DNA of 64,000 nt from Deltaproteobacteria bacterium (GCA_028695735.1 JAQVIJ010000003.1:242246-306245); one strand, 5' to 3'. Shown: positions 18,574 through 27,424, numbered from the stretch's first letter. Program-made: numbers and translations. The notes: generated by a model not told the origin, from the letters alone.

Positions 18574-18996
18574 ATGATAAAAGTAATGTTTCTATGTACA
18601 GGAAATTCTTGTAGAAGCCAAATGGCTGAAGGATTTGCAAAAAACTATGGTAAAGATTTAATAGAGGCCTATAGTGCTGGCTTGAAGGCTACAACTGTAA
18701 ATCCAATTGCAGTTAGGGTTATGAATGAAATAGGGATTGATATCTCTAATCAAAAATCAAAAGACATTGATAATGAGTTATTAAATAATATGGATGTTAT
18801 TATTACATTATGTAGCAATGCAGAAGCTACATGTCCTATGACTCCAAGACATATCAAAAGATTGCATTGGCCCATAGAAGATCCTGCAATGATTACTGGT
18901 AGTGATGAAGAAGTCATGCAAGGGTTTAGACGAGTAAGAGATGAGATTAAAACTAATGTGTTGGAATTTTTAAATGATATCCAAAAGACGGTATAG
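18574..18996 (+). CDS. arsC: thioredoxin-coupled arsenate reductase / low-MW phosphatase family
   Basis: The 140-aa protein has the P-loop CTGNSCRS with nucleophile Cys8 and Arg14, a SAG motif, and a second cysteine pair Cys80/Cys87 (TLCSNAEATCP), the triple-cysteine relay of thioredoxin-linked ArsC rather than of plain tyrosine phosphatases. It reduces arsenate to arsenite in the cytoplasm. AAGGAG precedes the ATG. It ends the AT-rich block and converges with birA 15 bp away. No arsB or acr3 efflux gene or arsR is adjacent, so it could serve arsenate taken up by phosphate-starved cells, in line with the Pho-controlled gene at the other end; that link is inference. Confidence 0.88.
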   Translation: MIKVMFLCTGNSCRSQMAEGFAKNYGKDLIEAYSAGLKATTVNPIAVRVMNEIGIDISNQKSKDIDNELLNNMDVIITLCSNAEATCPMTPRHIKRLHWPIEDPAMITGSDEEVMQGFRRVRDEIKTNVLEFLNDIQKTV

Positions 18997-19011
18997 TCTG
19001 AAGATATGAAT

Positions 19012-19785
19012 TCATGAGAGATAGAACAAAGAACCATAGCTGACCTGTGCAATCCCATCTTTTGTTTTGAGTAAAAGGCCGCCATTCTCCGAGACATCTA
19101 TGGCGGTTCCTGTTATGTCCGCTGTCCCCGCTGCTATGACTCTAACCTGTTTTCCAAGGGTGTGAGAGTGGCGCCTCCAGAGTTGCAACACATTGGATGT
19201 ATTGCCTTTTTGAATATGGGTATAGATTTCATTTAAGCCCCCTAAAACGGCATTTAATGCCTCCTCCAATGAAATAACATAGCCGGCCTCCTCCAATGAT
19301 GTGGCTGTCTCTGCTATGTCGCCTGTCGGCCTGCCTTGCAGGTTCAGCCCAATACCTGCCACCACATGCCGGCTTTCCTCTATCTGACGCGTTTCACATA
19401 GAAGCCCTCCTATCTTTTTGTCGTTTAACAGCACATCGTTGGGCCATTTGAGCCCTATGCCGCTCACCCCTAACCGCTGAAGTCCAAGAGTGACTCCAGC
19501 CCCGAGAAAGAGGGTCAGTCCAGGCAGGCGGTTTGAGGGCAGACGGGGCTTCAGGCCAATGGAGCAGAAAAGCTGTCTGCCAGGCAGGGAGAGCCATATC
19601 CTGCCCTTGCTGCCCTTGCCTGAGGTCTGCTCGTCGGCATATACCGCGAGGCCTTCGATTTGCAATAAATGAGGCCGGTTAATAAGCCAGGTATTGGTGG
19701 AGTCTATACAGCTCAAGTGAATGCGTGTCCTGCCGAGGAGGCAGCCTTCCTGGGGATGGTGAAGGAGTTTCGCGAGTCGTCGCAT
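19012..19785 (-). CDS. birA: biotin--[acetyl-CoA-carboxylase] ligase
   Basis: BirA attaches biotin to carboxylase carrier proteins. The 257-aa enzyme has CIDSTNTWL, the adenylate-binding QTSGKGSKGRIW loop (usual GRGRRGR), KWPNDVLLNDKKIGGLL and GIGLNLQ, followed by the small C-terminal SH3-like domain. There is no N-terminal helix-turn-helix, so it is the monofunctional class and not a repressor. The stop is 3 bp after the end of the upstream SAM-family gene; the two are probably co-transcribed. The GC-rich composition resumes here after the AT-rich island. Confidence 0.9.
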   Translation of the reverse strand: MRRLAKLLHHPQEGCLLGRTRIHLSCIDSTNTWLINRPHLLQIEGLAVYADEQTSGKGSKGRIWLSLPGRQLFCSIGLKPRLPSNRLPGLTLFLGAGVTLGLQRLGVSGIGLKWPNDVLLNDKKIGGLLCETRQIEESRHVVAGIGLNLQGRPTGDIAETATSLEEAGYVISLEEALNAVLGGLNEIYTHIQKGNTSNVLQLWRRHSHTLGKQVRVIAAGTADITGTAIDVSENGGLLLKTKDGIAQVSYGSLFYLS

Positions 19786-19788
19786 TTG

Positions 19789-20577
19789 TCAGCCTGTAAC
19801 TGTCACCTTGCAGCCCTTTTGGACGCCCAACAGCAGTGCTGCATTGCCGTTTCGCACCGAGATCTCCAGCAGGTCATATCCCCCCAGGATTGCCAGGGGC
19901 TGTAAGACCTCAGCCTGGCTGTAGGCACTTAGAATGGGGATTCTTCTTTCGTTTATTGTCACATATAAGGGTTTGATGCGCAGTTGAGAGAGGTGATTCT
20001 CATGAATGTTGGTGATAAGATTTCCGAAGCCGTCTATGTATTGTACCTCACCCTCTATGGTCAGGCCCGATATCCTGGGTGAAGTCCAGGATAAGAGGAC
20101 AGGATCGAATTTGGGTGGGCCGACCTTTTCCAGCGGCATGCCAAGGCTGAGATGGGCCGCCACTGGTGCGAAGATGTCTCTGGCATGAAATGTGCGGCTG
20201 ATTTTGGCAAGACAAAGGCCTTTTTCTGTGATCTGATGGCAGATGGCGGCCTTGTTTTCTTGCCTTGCCCTTTGTAGTGCCAAAGTAAATATGCCGTTAT
20301 CCGGGCCTACGAAATAGTGGTTTCCGATTCGGCAGGCCAGGGCCGCCCTTTGTGAACCCACTTCGGGGTCCACAACCGCCATGAAGATGGTGTCGCGCGG
20401 GTAATAGAGCGAGGCCTCTCCTAAAAAGAATGCAGCTGTTTGAATATCCTGGGGAGGGATTGAATGGGTAAGGTCTATGATGGAAAGATTTGGATTTATA
20501 CTCAGCAAGACCCCTTTTACTATGCCTACGTAGGGGTCTTGCCAGCCGAAATCAGTGAGTAACGCCAGTATGGACAT
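19789..20577 (-). CDS. SAM hydroxide adenosyltransferase-type protein (DUF62)
   Basis: The 262-aa protein starts MSILALLTDFGWQDPYVGIVKG and shows the family motifs IIDLTHSIPPQDI, VVDPEVGS, FVGPDNGIF and IDGFGNLITNI. This fold includes the fluorinase and chlorinase, but the common bacterial members convert SAM and water/hydroxide to adenosine and methionine. The halogenase-specific features cannot be confirmed by eye, so the hydrolytic function is the default. It lies directly upstream of birA and downstream of the SpeD homologue in the same direction, so a SAM-related grouping is possible. Confidence 0.87.
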   Translation of the reverse strand: MSILALLTDFGWQDPYVGIVKGVLLSINPNLSIIDLTHSIPPQDIQTAAFFLGEASLYYPRDTIFMAVVDPEVGSQRAALACRIGNHYFVGPDNGIFTLALQRARQENKAAICHQITEKGLCLAKISRTFHARDIFAPVAAHLSLGMPLEKVGPPKFDPVLLSWTSPRISGLTIEGEVQYIDGFGNLITNIHENHLSQLRIKPLYVTINERRIPILSAYSQAEVLQPLAILGGYDLLEISVRNGNAALLLGVQKGCKVTVTG

Positions 20578-20623
20578 GCATTTCCTTCAAAAAACATGGC
20601 AGGAAAGGCATGGAGGCCACCAG

Positions 20624-21076
20624 TCAAGTGTCTTCCAGGTACAGCAGTTGGCCTCTGTGCATCTCGGTTACGGAGATATAACCCGGTGTAAGACCTTCTT
20701 TGAGGAGTTCCAGGACTTCATATGCCTTTTCCCTTCCGTTGGCATATATGTCCACTGCTGCATACTGGTTTTCCGGCCATGTATGTATCACCACATGGGC
20801 ATGAGGTGAGCTGACTGTGGCTGAGACCCCATGGGGTTTGAATTGATGAGAGCGGATGTTTATGTCGCAGGCGGAGTCATTGCCCTTTGCGCCGTTGGCC
20901 AGACGCAAAAATGCCCCTTCTATCTCGGTTGCATTGGCCAGGATATGAAAAGGAGACTGCCACATCTCCACCAGAAGATGGGCGTCCATGGCCATGGAAT
21001 GACGCGGTTTGTCCACATGACAACACATGTCTTTGGAGCCTTCCGTAATCATGTCCTGCACGCGACACGGTGTCAT
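20624..21076 (-). CDS. SpeD-like protein lacking pyruvoyl serine and catalytic cysteine
   Basis: The 150-aa protein aligns with S-adenosylmethionine decarboxylase (SpeD): DAHLLVEMW, GVSATV..., VVIHTWPENQYAAVDIY. In active SpeD a Ser immediately before the His of the (E)SH(L) motif is cleaved to pyruvoyl; here that residue is Ala93 (PHAHVVIHTWPE). The catalytic Cys of the FTCG motif is also replaced (IYANG). Self-processing and decarboxylation therefore look impossible. The start is ATG 21076 with AAGGAGGT just upstream; a longer frame runs into the tRNA gene and is rejected. tRNA-Pro(GGG) lies 55 bp upstream. It could be a regulator, a subunit of a heteromer with another SpeD, or a SAM-binding protein. 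Confidence 0.85.
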   Translation of the reverse strand: MTPCRVQDMITEGSKDMCCHVDKPRHSMAMDAHLLVEMWQSPFHILANATEIEGAFLRLANGAKGNDSACDINIRSHQFKPHGVSATVSSPHAHVVIHTWPENQYAAVDIYANGREKAYEVLELLKEGLTPGYISVTEMHRGQLLYLEDT

Positions 21077-21131
21077 GTCCACCTCCTTATTGAAAAATAG
21101 AAAATTAAAAACAAAAAGGGGAAAATGCAAA

Positions 21132-21208
21132 TGGTCGGGACGAGAGGATTTGAACCTCCGGCCCCCTGAACCCCATTCAGGTGCGCTACCAGTCTGCGCT
21201 ACGTCCCG
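21132..21208 (-). tRNA. tRNA-Pro (anticodon GGG)
   Basis: The 77-nt cloverleaf carries an encoded CCA. The acceptor CGGGACG pairs with CGTCCCG. The anticodon stem CCTGA/TCAGG holds the loop ATGGGGT, giving anticodon GGG. The T-arm is GGAGGTTCAAATCCTC. The SpeD-like gene begins 55 bp downstream, the same spacing as tRNA-Pro(UGG) to speE. Confidence 0.97.
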
Positions 21209-21357
21209 TACCAGCATTCAAAAAACAAGGTTTCATAACATGTTTGATTCAAACAGTCAAGGAGCCATGTCATTTGATTTTAATATCTTGGCATGTTATC
21301 TTCAAAATCTGTTGAAATCTGTGAGGTAAATTAATAGTTTTTCGATGGAAGGTGTCC

Positions 21358-22728
21358 ATGTGCCTTGAAATCCTGTTGAGTATTGCAGCCGTTGTTGTAA
21401 AAGATATTAAACGGTACGGCTGGTCCGTGCTGTGTTTTTGTCTGTTTTTGACAGGACTTGGCCAGGTGCTTGCGGTTTCCGCCGCTGAAATGCCCAATGC
21501 GCCCATGACCCTGAAAGATTGTGTGGCCACTGCGCTTCAACTGAATCCCTCTCTGAAACGAAATGTAGAGGCTGTGAAGGAGGCCGAGGCCAGCTATGCC
21601 ATGGCAAGGGCCGCCATATTCCCCAAATTTTCCCTGAGTGCATATCAGAATCATCTAAACGGCGATCGTCTGGGCAGTATGACAGCGAGCCAGGCCAATC
21701 TTTATGAACGGGAGGATTATGCGGGGCTATCCGCCAAGCAGCTGCTTTTTGATGGCGGCAAGACCTTGGCTGAGCAGAGGGCCGCTGAATATTCCGCCGA
21801 TGCCGAGCGTGTGAATCTCCAGATTACAGAGGTGGATGTGGTCATGCGGGTCAAACAGGCGTTTTATCGTGTGCTGGAGGCCCAGGAGCTGGTAAGAGTA
21901 GCCGAAGAGGCGGTCAGACGTCAAAAGGCGTTTGAGGAATTGACAAAGGCGTTTTTTGAGGCAGGGAAGGCCACTCGCCTGGACCTTCTGAAGGCGGAGT
22001 CTCAGACCATGGATGCGCGAAAGACCCTGGCGGCCATTCAGGAGACCGCAAGACTTTCGTTGGTGTATCTTAAAGCGGTAATTGGGTTGGATATGAATCA
22101 GGAGATAACCGTAAACGGCGTACTGCCTGTATTTGATCAGAACACATTGACCGCTTCTCTGGAGGCGCTTTGGACATCGAATGTGCTCGATGTAAACCCG
22201 GACATCAGACACCTGGAGGTAGCTCTCAAGGCGGCGGGCGAGGATGTGACCGCCAAAAAAAGGGCATGGTTCCCTGAATTGTCGTTGCAGGGTGCTTATG
22301 CCTACAGGGACAGGGACATAGGCGGCGGTGCTGATGAATGGCAGCTTGGGGCATTTTTGAGCTGGCCGGTTTTCGATGGCGGCCTCAGGGCCGGGGACCT
22401 GCGGAGATCTGAGGCGAGGTATAACAATATCAGGTATGCCCGAAGGGAGCTGGAACTGAACATGACCTCCCAGGTGAAGGAGGCGGTAAGCGCCATGAAG
22501 ACAGCCGCCTCCAATGCCGAGGCCGCTTTGAAGCTCGTAGAGAAGGAAAAAGAGGCATGCAGTGCCGCCGATGCCCTTTACAGGGCCGGCAAGGCCACAT
22601 CCCTGGATGTCCTTACAGCCAATGCAGATTTGACCAAGGCGCGAGGAGATTATGTGCAGGCGTTGGCCGCCTATGCCGTTTCAAAGGCCCGGTTTGAGAG
22701 ACTTACAGCCAAGGAGCTTGAAAGATGA
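21358..22728 (+). CDS. TolC-family outer-membrane efflux protein
   Basis: This outer-membrane channel of a type I or ABC exporter has a signal peptide (hydrophobic core near residues 20-40, ending VLAVSAA). Two OEP repeats of long alpha helices follow: MTLKDCVATALQLNPSLK...GGKTLAEQRAAEY...EAGKATRLDLLKAE, then the second repeat with FDGGLRAGDLRRSEARY...AGKATSLDVLTA. The start is taken at ATG 21358, 5 bases after GGAAGG; a GTG at 21352 is possible. The stop overlaps the ATG of the next gene (ATGA), making translational coupling likely. It heads a four-gene exporter operon. Confidence 0.9.
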   Translation: MCLEILLSIAAVVVKDIKRYGWSVLCFCLFLTGLGQVLAVSAAEMPNAPMTLKDCVATALQLNPSLKRNVEAVKEAEASYAMARAAIFPKFSLSAYQNHLNGDRLGSMTASQANLYEREDYAGLSAKQLLFDGGKTLAEQRAAEYSADAERVNLQITEVDVVMRVKQAFYRVLEAQELVRVAEEAVRRQKAFEELTKAFFEAGKATRLDLLKAESQTMDARKTLAAIQETARLSLVYLKAVIGLDMNQEITVNGVLPVFDQNTLTASLEALWTSNVLDVNPDIRHLEVALKAAGEDVTAKKRAWFPELSLQGAYAYRDRDIGGGADEWQLGAFLSWPVFDGGLRAGDLRRSEARYNNIRYARRELELNMTSQVKEAVSAMKTAASNAEAALKLVEKEKEACSAADALYRAGKATSLDVLTANADLTKARGDYVQALAAYAVSKARFERLTAKELER

Positions 22729-23876
22729 AGAAGATATTCGGGATCAAATTGTTTTTTATCCTGATTGCGGTGTGTGTGGCAGCATTCCTTGGATATCGGC
22801 TGTTTCTTTATCGGACACCTGTGGAGATGGTGACGGTGAGGACAGGCGTAGTACAGGAGTATGTGAGCGGCCCTGGTGTGCTGGGGGCCCGCATACCTGT
22901 GAGCGTGGGCAGCAGGATTACCTCACAGATTGTATGGCTTGGCGCCGATGTTGGGGATCGAGTGAAGCGCGGGGATGTGCTTGTGCGGCTGGAGCGCTCC
23001 GAACTTATGGCCAGATTGAACCAGGCAAGGGAAGGGGTGGCCGTCGCCCGCAGGAATATCTATCTGGCCGAGACCGGAAAAAGCAAGGCGCAGGCCGATT
23101 TGGCCCTGGCGCGCAACAATTATCTGCGGGACTCAGAGGTTTTTAAGGCAGGTTATATCTCGCAGGCGGCTATGGATGCCAGTACGGCTCAGTTGAGGGT
23201 GGCGGAAAGCGCCATGAATTCAGCCGATGCCCTGCTTTTGGTGAGACAGGCCGAGTTGGGAAAGGCAAACGAGGATGTGGCCAACGCTGAAGCCGTGTTG
23301 GCCTATACGGAGATAATAGCCCCCATGAACGGCGTGGTCGTCTCCAGGCTCAGGGAGATCGGGGATACTGTCATGCCTGGGGCGCCTGTTTTACAGATAG
23401 TGGATGAGGACACCCTTTGGGTGAAGGCGCGTATAGATGAGACCGTTGTAGGCAAGGTCAGACAGGGACAGCCTGCTGTCATAGCCCTGCGCAGCGGAGG
23501 TGTGTTCAAGGGACGGGTGGAGAGGGTGGAGCGCCAGTCAGACAAGGCCACGCGAGAGCTGGAGGTGGCAGTTTCCTTTGAACAACCACCGCCTGAGTTC
23601 GCCATTGACCAGGAGGCTGAGGTTCGTATCCTGACAGGAGAGGCGGAGGGGCCCTTCATTCCGTCCGTGAGTCTGCTTTACAAGAACGGCAAACCAGCGG
23701 TTTTGGTCCTGAAGGACGGCAGGTCTTCTTTGCAGCCGGTCAAGCTCGGTCTGAGGGGGGAGGATGCAGTTCAGGTCCTGGAGGGGCTTAGGCCCGGCGA
23801 CTCGTTAGTCAGGCATCCAGAGCGGTTCAGGATAGGGGAGCGCATGCAGCCGATTCAGTCCAAAAGTGCCTCATAA
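22725..23876 (+). CDS. HlyD/MacA-type periplasmic membrane fusion protein
   Basis: This adaptor bridges the inner-membrane ABC transporter and the TolC-type channel. The 383-aa protein has one N-terminal membrane anchor (about residues 5-25), a biotinyl-lipoyl half (GSRITSQIVWLGADVGDRVKRGDVLVRLE), a long helical hairpin (90-180), the second half (YTEIIAPMNGVVVSRLREIGDTVMPGAPVLQI) and a beta-barrel plus C-terminal domain. It overlaps tolC by 4 bp and is followed 21 bp later by the permease. The order channel, adaptor, permease, ATPase is like the DevBCA/MacAB class. Confidence 0.9.
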   Translation: MKKIFGIKLFFILIAVCVAAFLGYRLFLYRTPVEMVTVRTGVVQEYVSGPGVLGARIPVSVGSRITSQIVWLGADVGDRVKRGDVLVRLERSELMARLNQAREGVAVARRNIYLAETGKSKAQADLALARNNYLRDSEVFKAGYISQAAMDASTAQLRVAESAMNSADALLLVRQAELGKANEDVANAEAVLAYTEIIAPMNGVVVSRLREIGDTVMPGAPVLQIVDEDTLWVKARIDETVVGKVRQGQPAVIALRSGGVFKGRVERVERQSDKATRELEVAVSFEQPPPEFAIDQEAEVRILTGEAEGPFIPSVSLLYKNGKPAVLVLKDGRSSLQPVKLGLRGEDAVQVLEGLRPGDSLVRHPERFRIGERMQPIQSKSAS

Positions 23877-23897
23877 TTGTGCGGTTGGTGAATCTTC

Positions 23898-25097
23898 ATG
23901 GATCTGGCCATAAAGGATATATCAAGGCATGTGGGAAAGTTTATCGCCACTATTCTGGGTGTGGGGCTGCTTTTGACGATAGTCTTCATCATGAACGGCA
24001 TATACCGAGGCATTATCGCCGACGGCATCTGGCTGATCGAGAATACTGATACAGACCTCTGGGTAGTGGAACGAGGTAGAGGAGGCCCGTTCAATGAGCA
24101 GTCCCGTGTTCGCATGGACATGTATAAAAGCGTACAGGCCACGCCTGGTGTCATGCAGGCAGGCCCTTTTATCGTGTATGCCGTGCAGCGTGAGATTGCG
24201 GGCAGGAGCCAGCAGTTCAGTATAGTGGGTTATGACATAGCCATTGGTCTTGGCAAACCTGGACGTATCATAGAGGGAAGACAGATCACCGCATTCCATT
24301 ACGAGATGGTGGCGGACAAGAAACTCGGATTACAGCTCGGTGATACAGTGCGGCTCGGTGTGCATGACTATCGCGTGGTGGGCATCACAAAAGGCGCTGT
24401 GGATTCAGGCGGCAATCCGTTGATTTACCTGGCCTTGCCTGATGCACAGGAGGTGCTTTATCAAATGGACAATCAGGCCATTTATGCCTCCAGGGCCGCC
24501 AGCCTTCAGCGTCTTTTGAATGCCGGATTGAGTCAGGCGGATGCAGAACGCATGCTGCCCCTTGTTTCGGCCCCTGTGGATACCATAAGTGCCGTGCTGG
24601 TGCGTCTCAGGCCCGGCGAGGATGCACAGCTCGTCAAGGATCACATAGCAAAATGGCTTTATCTAAGTGTATTTTCCTCGGATGACGAGAAGAATCTCAT
24701 GCTGGAAGGCAGGGTGAAGCGGATTTCCATTGTGCTTGGGACCTTCAGGGTGCTGCTCCTCGTTGTATCCATAGTCATCGTTGCCCTCATCGTATATGTT
24801 CTGACTATTGAGAAGATAAAATCCATCGCAACACTCAAGCTCATAGGCGCATCCAATTGGGTCATCGTGCGTCTGATCCTGGAACAGACCCTGATGCTTA
24901 CCATTTCCAGTTTTCTTTTCGGCTATACAATGGCTGCGTTGCTGAAGGCCTCAGAAAGATTTCCGCGCACCCTTTATTTCCTTACCTTCGATACCATCAC
25001 CATCTTTTTGATCATGCTGGTGGGAGGGATTCTGGCAAGCGGCCTGGCTGTCTGGCATGCCCTGAAGGCGCCGCCGGCCCTGGCCCTTGGAGGTTGA
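23898..25097 (+). CDS. MacB/DevC-type ABC transporter permease
   Basis: The 399-aa protein has the FtsX/MacB-family layout: one N-terminal helix (about 17-38), a large periplasmic domain (40-270) with the WVVERG start, then three C-terminal helices (about 275-385). The ATPase is a separate gene, as in DevC, not fused as in MacB. Such mechanotransmission transporters move substrates from the outer leaflet or periplasm through the TolC-type channel, often lipids, peptides or antibiotics. The substrate here cannot be told from sequence. Confidence 0.88.
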   Translation: MDLAIKDISRHVGKFIATILGVGLLLTIVFIMNGIYRGIIADGIWLIENTDTDLWVVERGRGGPFNEQSRVRMDMYKSVQATPGVMQAGPFIVYAVQREIAGRSQQFSIVGYDIAIGLGKPGRIIEGRQITAFHYEMVADKKLGLQLGDTVRLGVHDYRVVGITKGAVDSGGNPLIYLALPDAQEVLYQMDNQAIYASRAASLQRLLNAGLSQADAERMLPLVSAPVDTISAVLVRLRPGEDAQLVKDHIAKWLYLSVFSSDDEKNLMLEGRVKRISIVLGTFRVLLLVVSIVIVALIVYVLTIEKIKSIATLKLIGASNWVIVRLILEQTLMLTISSFLFGYTMAALLKASERFPRTLYFLTFDTITIFLIMLVGGILASGLAVWHALKAPPALALGG

Positions 25098-25099
25098 AC

Positions 25100-25777
25100 A
25101 TGCCGATTTTACAAGTTGAAGGGCTCAGAAAGGTTTTCGGCGAGGGGGCGTTGGCGGTTACCGCACTGGAGGCAATCGATTTCACTGTGAAAAAGGGGGA
25201 ATTGATGGCCCTATTGGGCCCCAGCGGCTCTGGCAAGAGCACACTGCTTCTATGTCTGAGTCTGATCCTGGAACCCACGGCAGGTAGAATCATAATCAAT
25301 AATAAAGAGATATATAACAACGGTTGGACCAATGTGGATGCCCGCCGTTTCAGACGGGAGAACATAGGGTTTATATTCCAGGGCCATAATCTCATTCCAT
25401 TTCTGACCACCCTCGACAATGTAGCACTGGTCATGACCCTGAACGGTGTCAGAGAAGGGGATGCCCGTAAAAAAGGCATGGAGATACTGGAATATCTGGA
25501 GATAGCCCATCGGGCGGATTTTTATCCCTCTTTCCTTTCTGGAGGCGAGCAGCAACGCGTGGCTATCGCCAGGGCCATCGCAAACGAGCCGGCGCTCATC
25601 TTTGCTGATGAGCCCACCGCATCCCTCGATACAGAGCGCGGGTTCAAGGTCATGGGGTTGTTGAAGCGTATCGCAAAAGAAAAGGGCTCGGGTGTCATAA
25701 CCGTAACCCACGATCATCGTATGATAGATGGCTTTGACACAGTGTATGAATTGATGGATGGGAGGTTTGTAAAATAG
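25100..25777 (+). CDS. ABC transporter ATP-binding protein (LolD/DevA type)
   Basis: The 225-aa ATPase starts [16 protein letters not shown], 3 bases after the permease stop, with GGAGG overlapping the end of that gene; a longer frame upstream lies inside the permease and is rejected. The Walker A is GPSGSGKST, the Q-loop GFIFQGHN, the signature [14 protein letters not shown], the Walker B LIFADEPT, and the switch His is in VTHDHR. It powers the exporter formed with the three preceding genes. A hairpin overlapping its stop probably ends the operon. Confidence 0.92.
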   Translation: MPILQVEGLRKVFGEGALAVTALEAIDFTVKKGELMALLGPSGSGKSTLLLCLSLILEPTAGRIIINNKEIYNNGWTNVDARRFRRENIGFIFQGHNLIPFLTTLDNVALVMTLNGVREGDARKKGMEILEYLEIAHRADFYPSFLSGGEQQRVAIARAIANEPALIFADEPTASLDTERGFKVMGLLKRIAKEKGSGVITVTHDHRMIDGFDTVYELMDGRFVK

Positions 25778-25807
25778 TTTTTGAAAAGGTACCGTGAAAA
25801 AACTATT
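25773..25807 (+). terminator. hairpin after the exporter operon
   Basis: AATAGTTTTT (25773-25782) is complementary to AAAAACTATT (25798-25807) through 10 pairs around a 15-nt loop and is followed by a pyrimidine-rich tail. The stop codon of the ATPase lies inside the left arm. Confidence 0.55.
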
Positions 25808-25907
25808 CTCTTTTACTACCTTGACATTTGCGGTTTTGGCAAGTAATTTTTATCGACTCTGGCTTGACCATAAGTCATGGGCCATAAGTTGCAGGCCATA
25901 AAGCTAT

Positions 25908-25995
25908 GGAGGGATGGCCGAGTGGTTTAAGGCGGCGGTCTTGAAAACCGTTGTACTGCAAGGTACCGTGGGTTCGAATCCTACTCCCTCCGCCA
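25908..25995 (+). tRNA. tRNA-Ser (anticodon UGA)
   Basis: The 88-nt class II tRNA has acceptor GGAGGGA paired with TCCCTCC and an encoded CCA. The anticodon loop CTTGAAA gives UGA, reading UCA codons. A long variable arm is present. It is a normal serine tRNA, not tRNA-Sec. Confidence 0.97.
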
Positions 25996-26015
25996 GACAA
26001 TTAAATATTCAAATT

Positions 26016-26108
<93 letters not shown>

Positions 26109-26200
26109 TGTGGTTCTTGTTTTAATTATACTCTGTTCAATCACTAAAATTGACGAACAAGAACACCCCCGCTCCTCGGCGACTGTATTTCTTTTTAATT

Positions 26201-26227
26201 ACCGAACACTCTTTTCAAGAGTTCGGT
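26201..26227 (+). terminator. small hairpin downstream of the tRNA-Ser pair
   Basis: ACCGAA pairs with TTCGGT and CTCTT with AAGAG, with a 2-nt bulge and a TTC loop. No T tract follows, so a terminator or processing role is only suggested. Confidence 0.35.
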
Positions 26228-26320
26228 AGTCCTTGCCGTAGGCATCGAACAGAAAAAGAAAAAGGAGGGAGAAAAAGGACAGTCACATTCCTGAACAACT
26301 TTTTCAATTAAATCTCTTGA

Positions 26321-26757
26321 GGGCGGCAGCGGTGGAGCATTTGTTCCATGCGGCGCATAACTGCCCTCCATGGCAGTATGCGCCGTCGGCGCCCTCGTGG
26401 CGCCTATTCCACAAACACTCCACCACTGCCGCCCTTCTCGTCCCTACGGAACCCCTCTGTTCATAATGGGTTCCCTATTCCTTTTTTTGTAATTTCCTGA
26501 GTAGAGGATTGACCTGCTGGAATAATGAACCGGCACTTCTGCCAATAAAAATCGTAGAATTGGCCTTCACCCTCTGTTGTTCAAAGTTCAAAGGGTCTAT
26601 GTCTTTTTTAAGCGTCGTTTACGGTTGGGCGTGGTGTCCAGGAAGGGCGAGGGTAGCCGGTGTTTGTGGAATAGGCGCCACGAGGGCGCCGGCCCCACAT
26701 CTCCGCCAAGGAGGGCGGTTATGTGGGGCATGGAACAAATATCGGCTGCCCTCGCCC
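26321..26757. repeat. composite inverted cruciform repeat, copy 1
   Basis: Type A unit 26321-26434 and type B unit 26645-26757 face each other across a 210-bp AT-richer spacer. Each unit has an outer stem, an inner stem-loop around CATAAC[T/C]GCC and a GGCGCC...GGCGCC hairpin. A and B share the loop words TTTGTTCCATG and TATTCCACAAACAC when B is read in reverse complement, but their stems differ by paired substitutions. Reading frames inside it are artefacts of the repeat; I see no gene between 26109 and 27944. Confidence 0.85.
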
Positions 26758-26904
26758 CCATATTGAATTATCATCCTGTATTAAAACTGAAAAATCAACA
26801 AGCACGACGAGACATAAAAATAGAAAAAGGGACAGACACATCCCTGGACAGACACATTCTTGAATAACTTCTTTAATGGATACAAAAAGACATCATTTTT
26901 TTGG

Positions 26905-27346
26905 GGGCGGCAGCGGTGGAGCATTTGTTCCATGCGGCGCATAACTGCCCTCCATGGCAGTATGCGCCGTCGGCGCCCTCGTGGCGCCTATTCCACAAAC
27001 ACTCCACCACTGCCGCCCTTTTCGTTCCTACGGAACTCCATGCCCATAATGGGTGCCCTATTCCTTTCTTCTAATCCCCTGAATAGAGGATTGACCTACT
27101 GTGATAAGGAGTCGGCATCTCTGCTAACCTAATGAAAATCTTAGAATTGGCCTTTATCCTCATGTTTACCAAAGTTCAAAGGGTCTATGTCTTTTTTAAG
27201 CGACTTCTGAGGTAGGATGTGGAGGTGGGGAGGGGCGATGAGTAGCCGGTGTTTGTGGAATAGGCGCCACGAGGGCGCCGGCCCCACATCTCCGCCAAGG
27301 AGGGCGGTTATGTGGGGCATGGAACAAATATCGGCTGCCCTCGCCC
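26905..27346. repeat. composite inverted cruciform repeat, copy 2
   Basis: Unit A is at 26905-27018 and unit B at 27233-27346, in the same orientation as copy 1 and 470 bp later. A phrase GGACAGACACATTC(C/T)TG occurs in the 80 bp before unit A, as it does before most copies. The left arm of unit B has changes (GGGCGATGAGTAGCC) not matched on the right arm, so this copy may be decaying. Confidence 0.85.
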
Positions 27347-27424
27347 TAAAAAACAAAAAACCATGTTATTGAATCAACCTGCCGCAAGTCCACATAAACA
27401 GGCTGTGCCACTCGCCCCACTAAC

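Noticed and set aside
20624..21217. Longer SpeD-like start at 21217
   Set aside because: The extension runs through the tRNA-Pro gene on the same strand; the internal ATG at 21076 has a proper ribosome site.
24857..25099. Longer start for the exporter ATPase
   Set aside because: It would overlap most of the permease C-terminus in another frame; ATG 25100 has GGAGG and begins the conserved domain.
25908..25995. tRNA with UGA anticodon as tRNA-Sec
   Set aside because: Its length, acceptor and variable arm are those of an ordinary tRNA-Ser reading UCA; tRNA-Sec has a UCA anticodon and a longer acceptor. No selA, selB, selC or selD is visible in the window.
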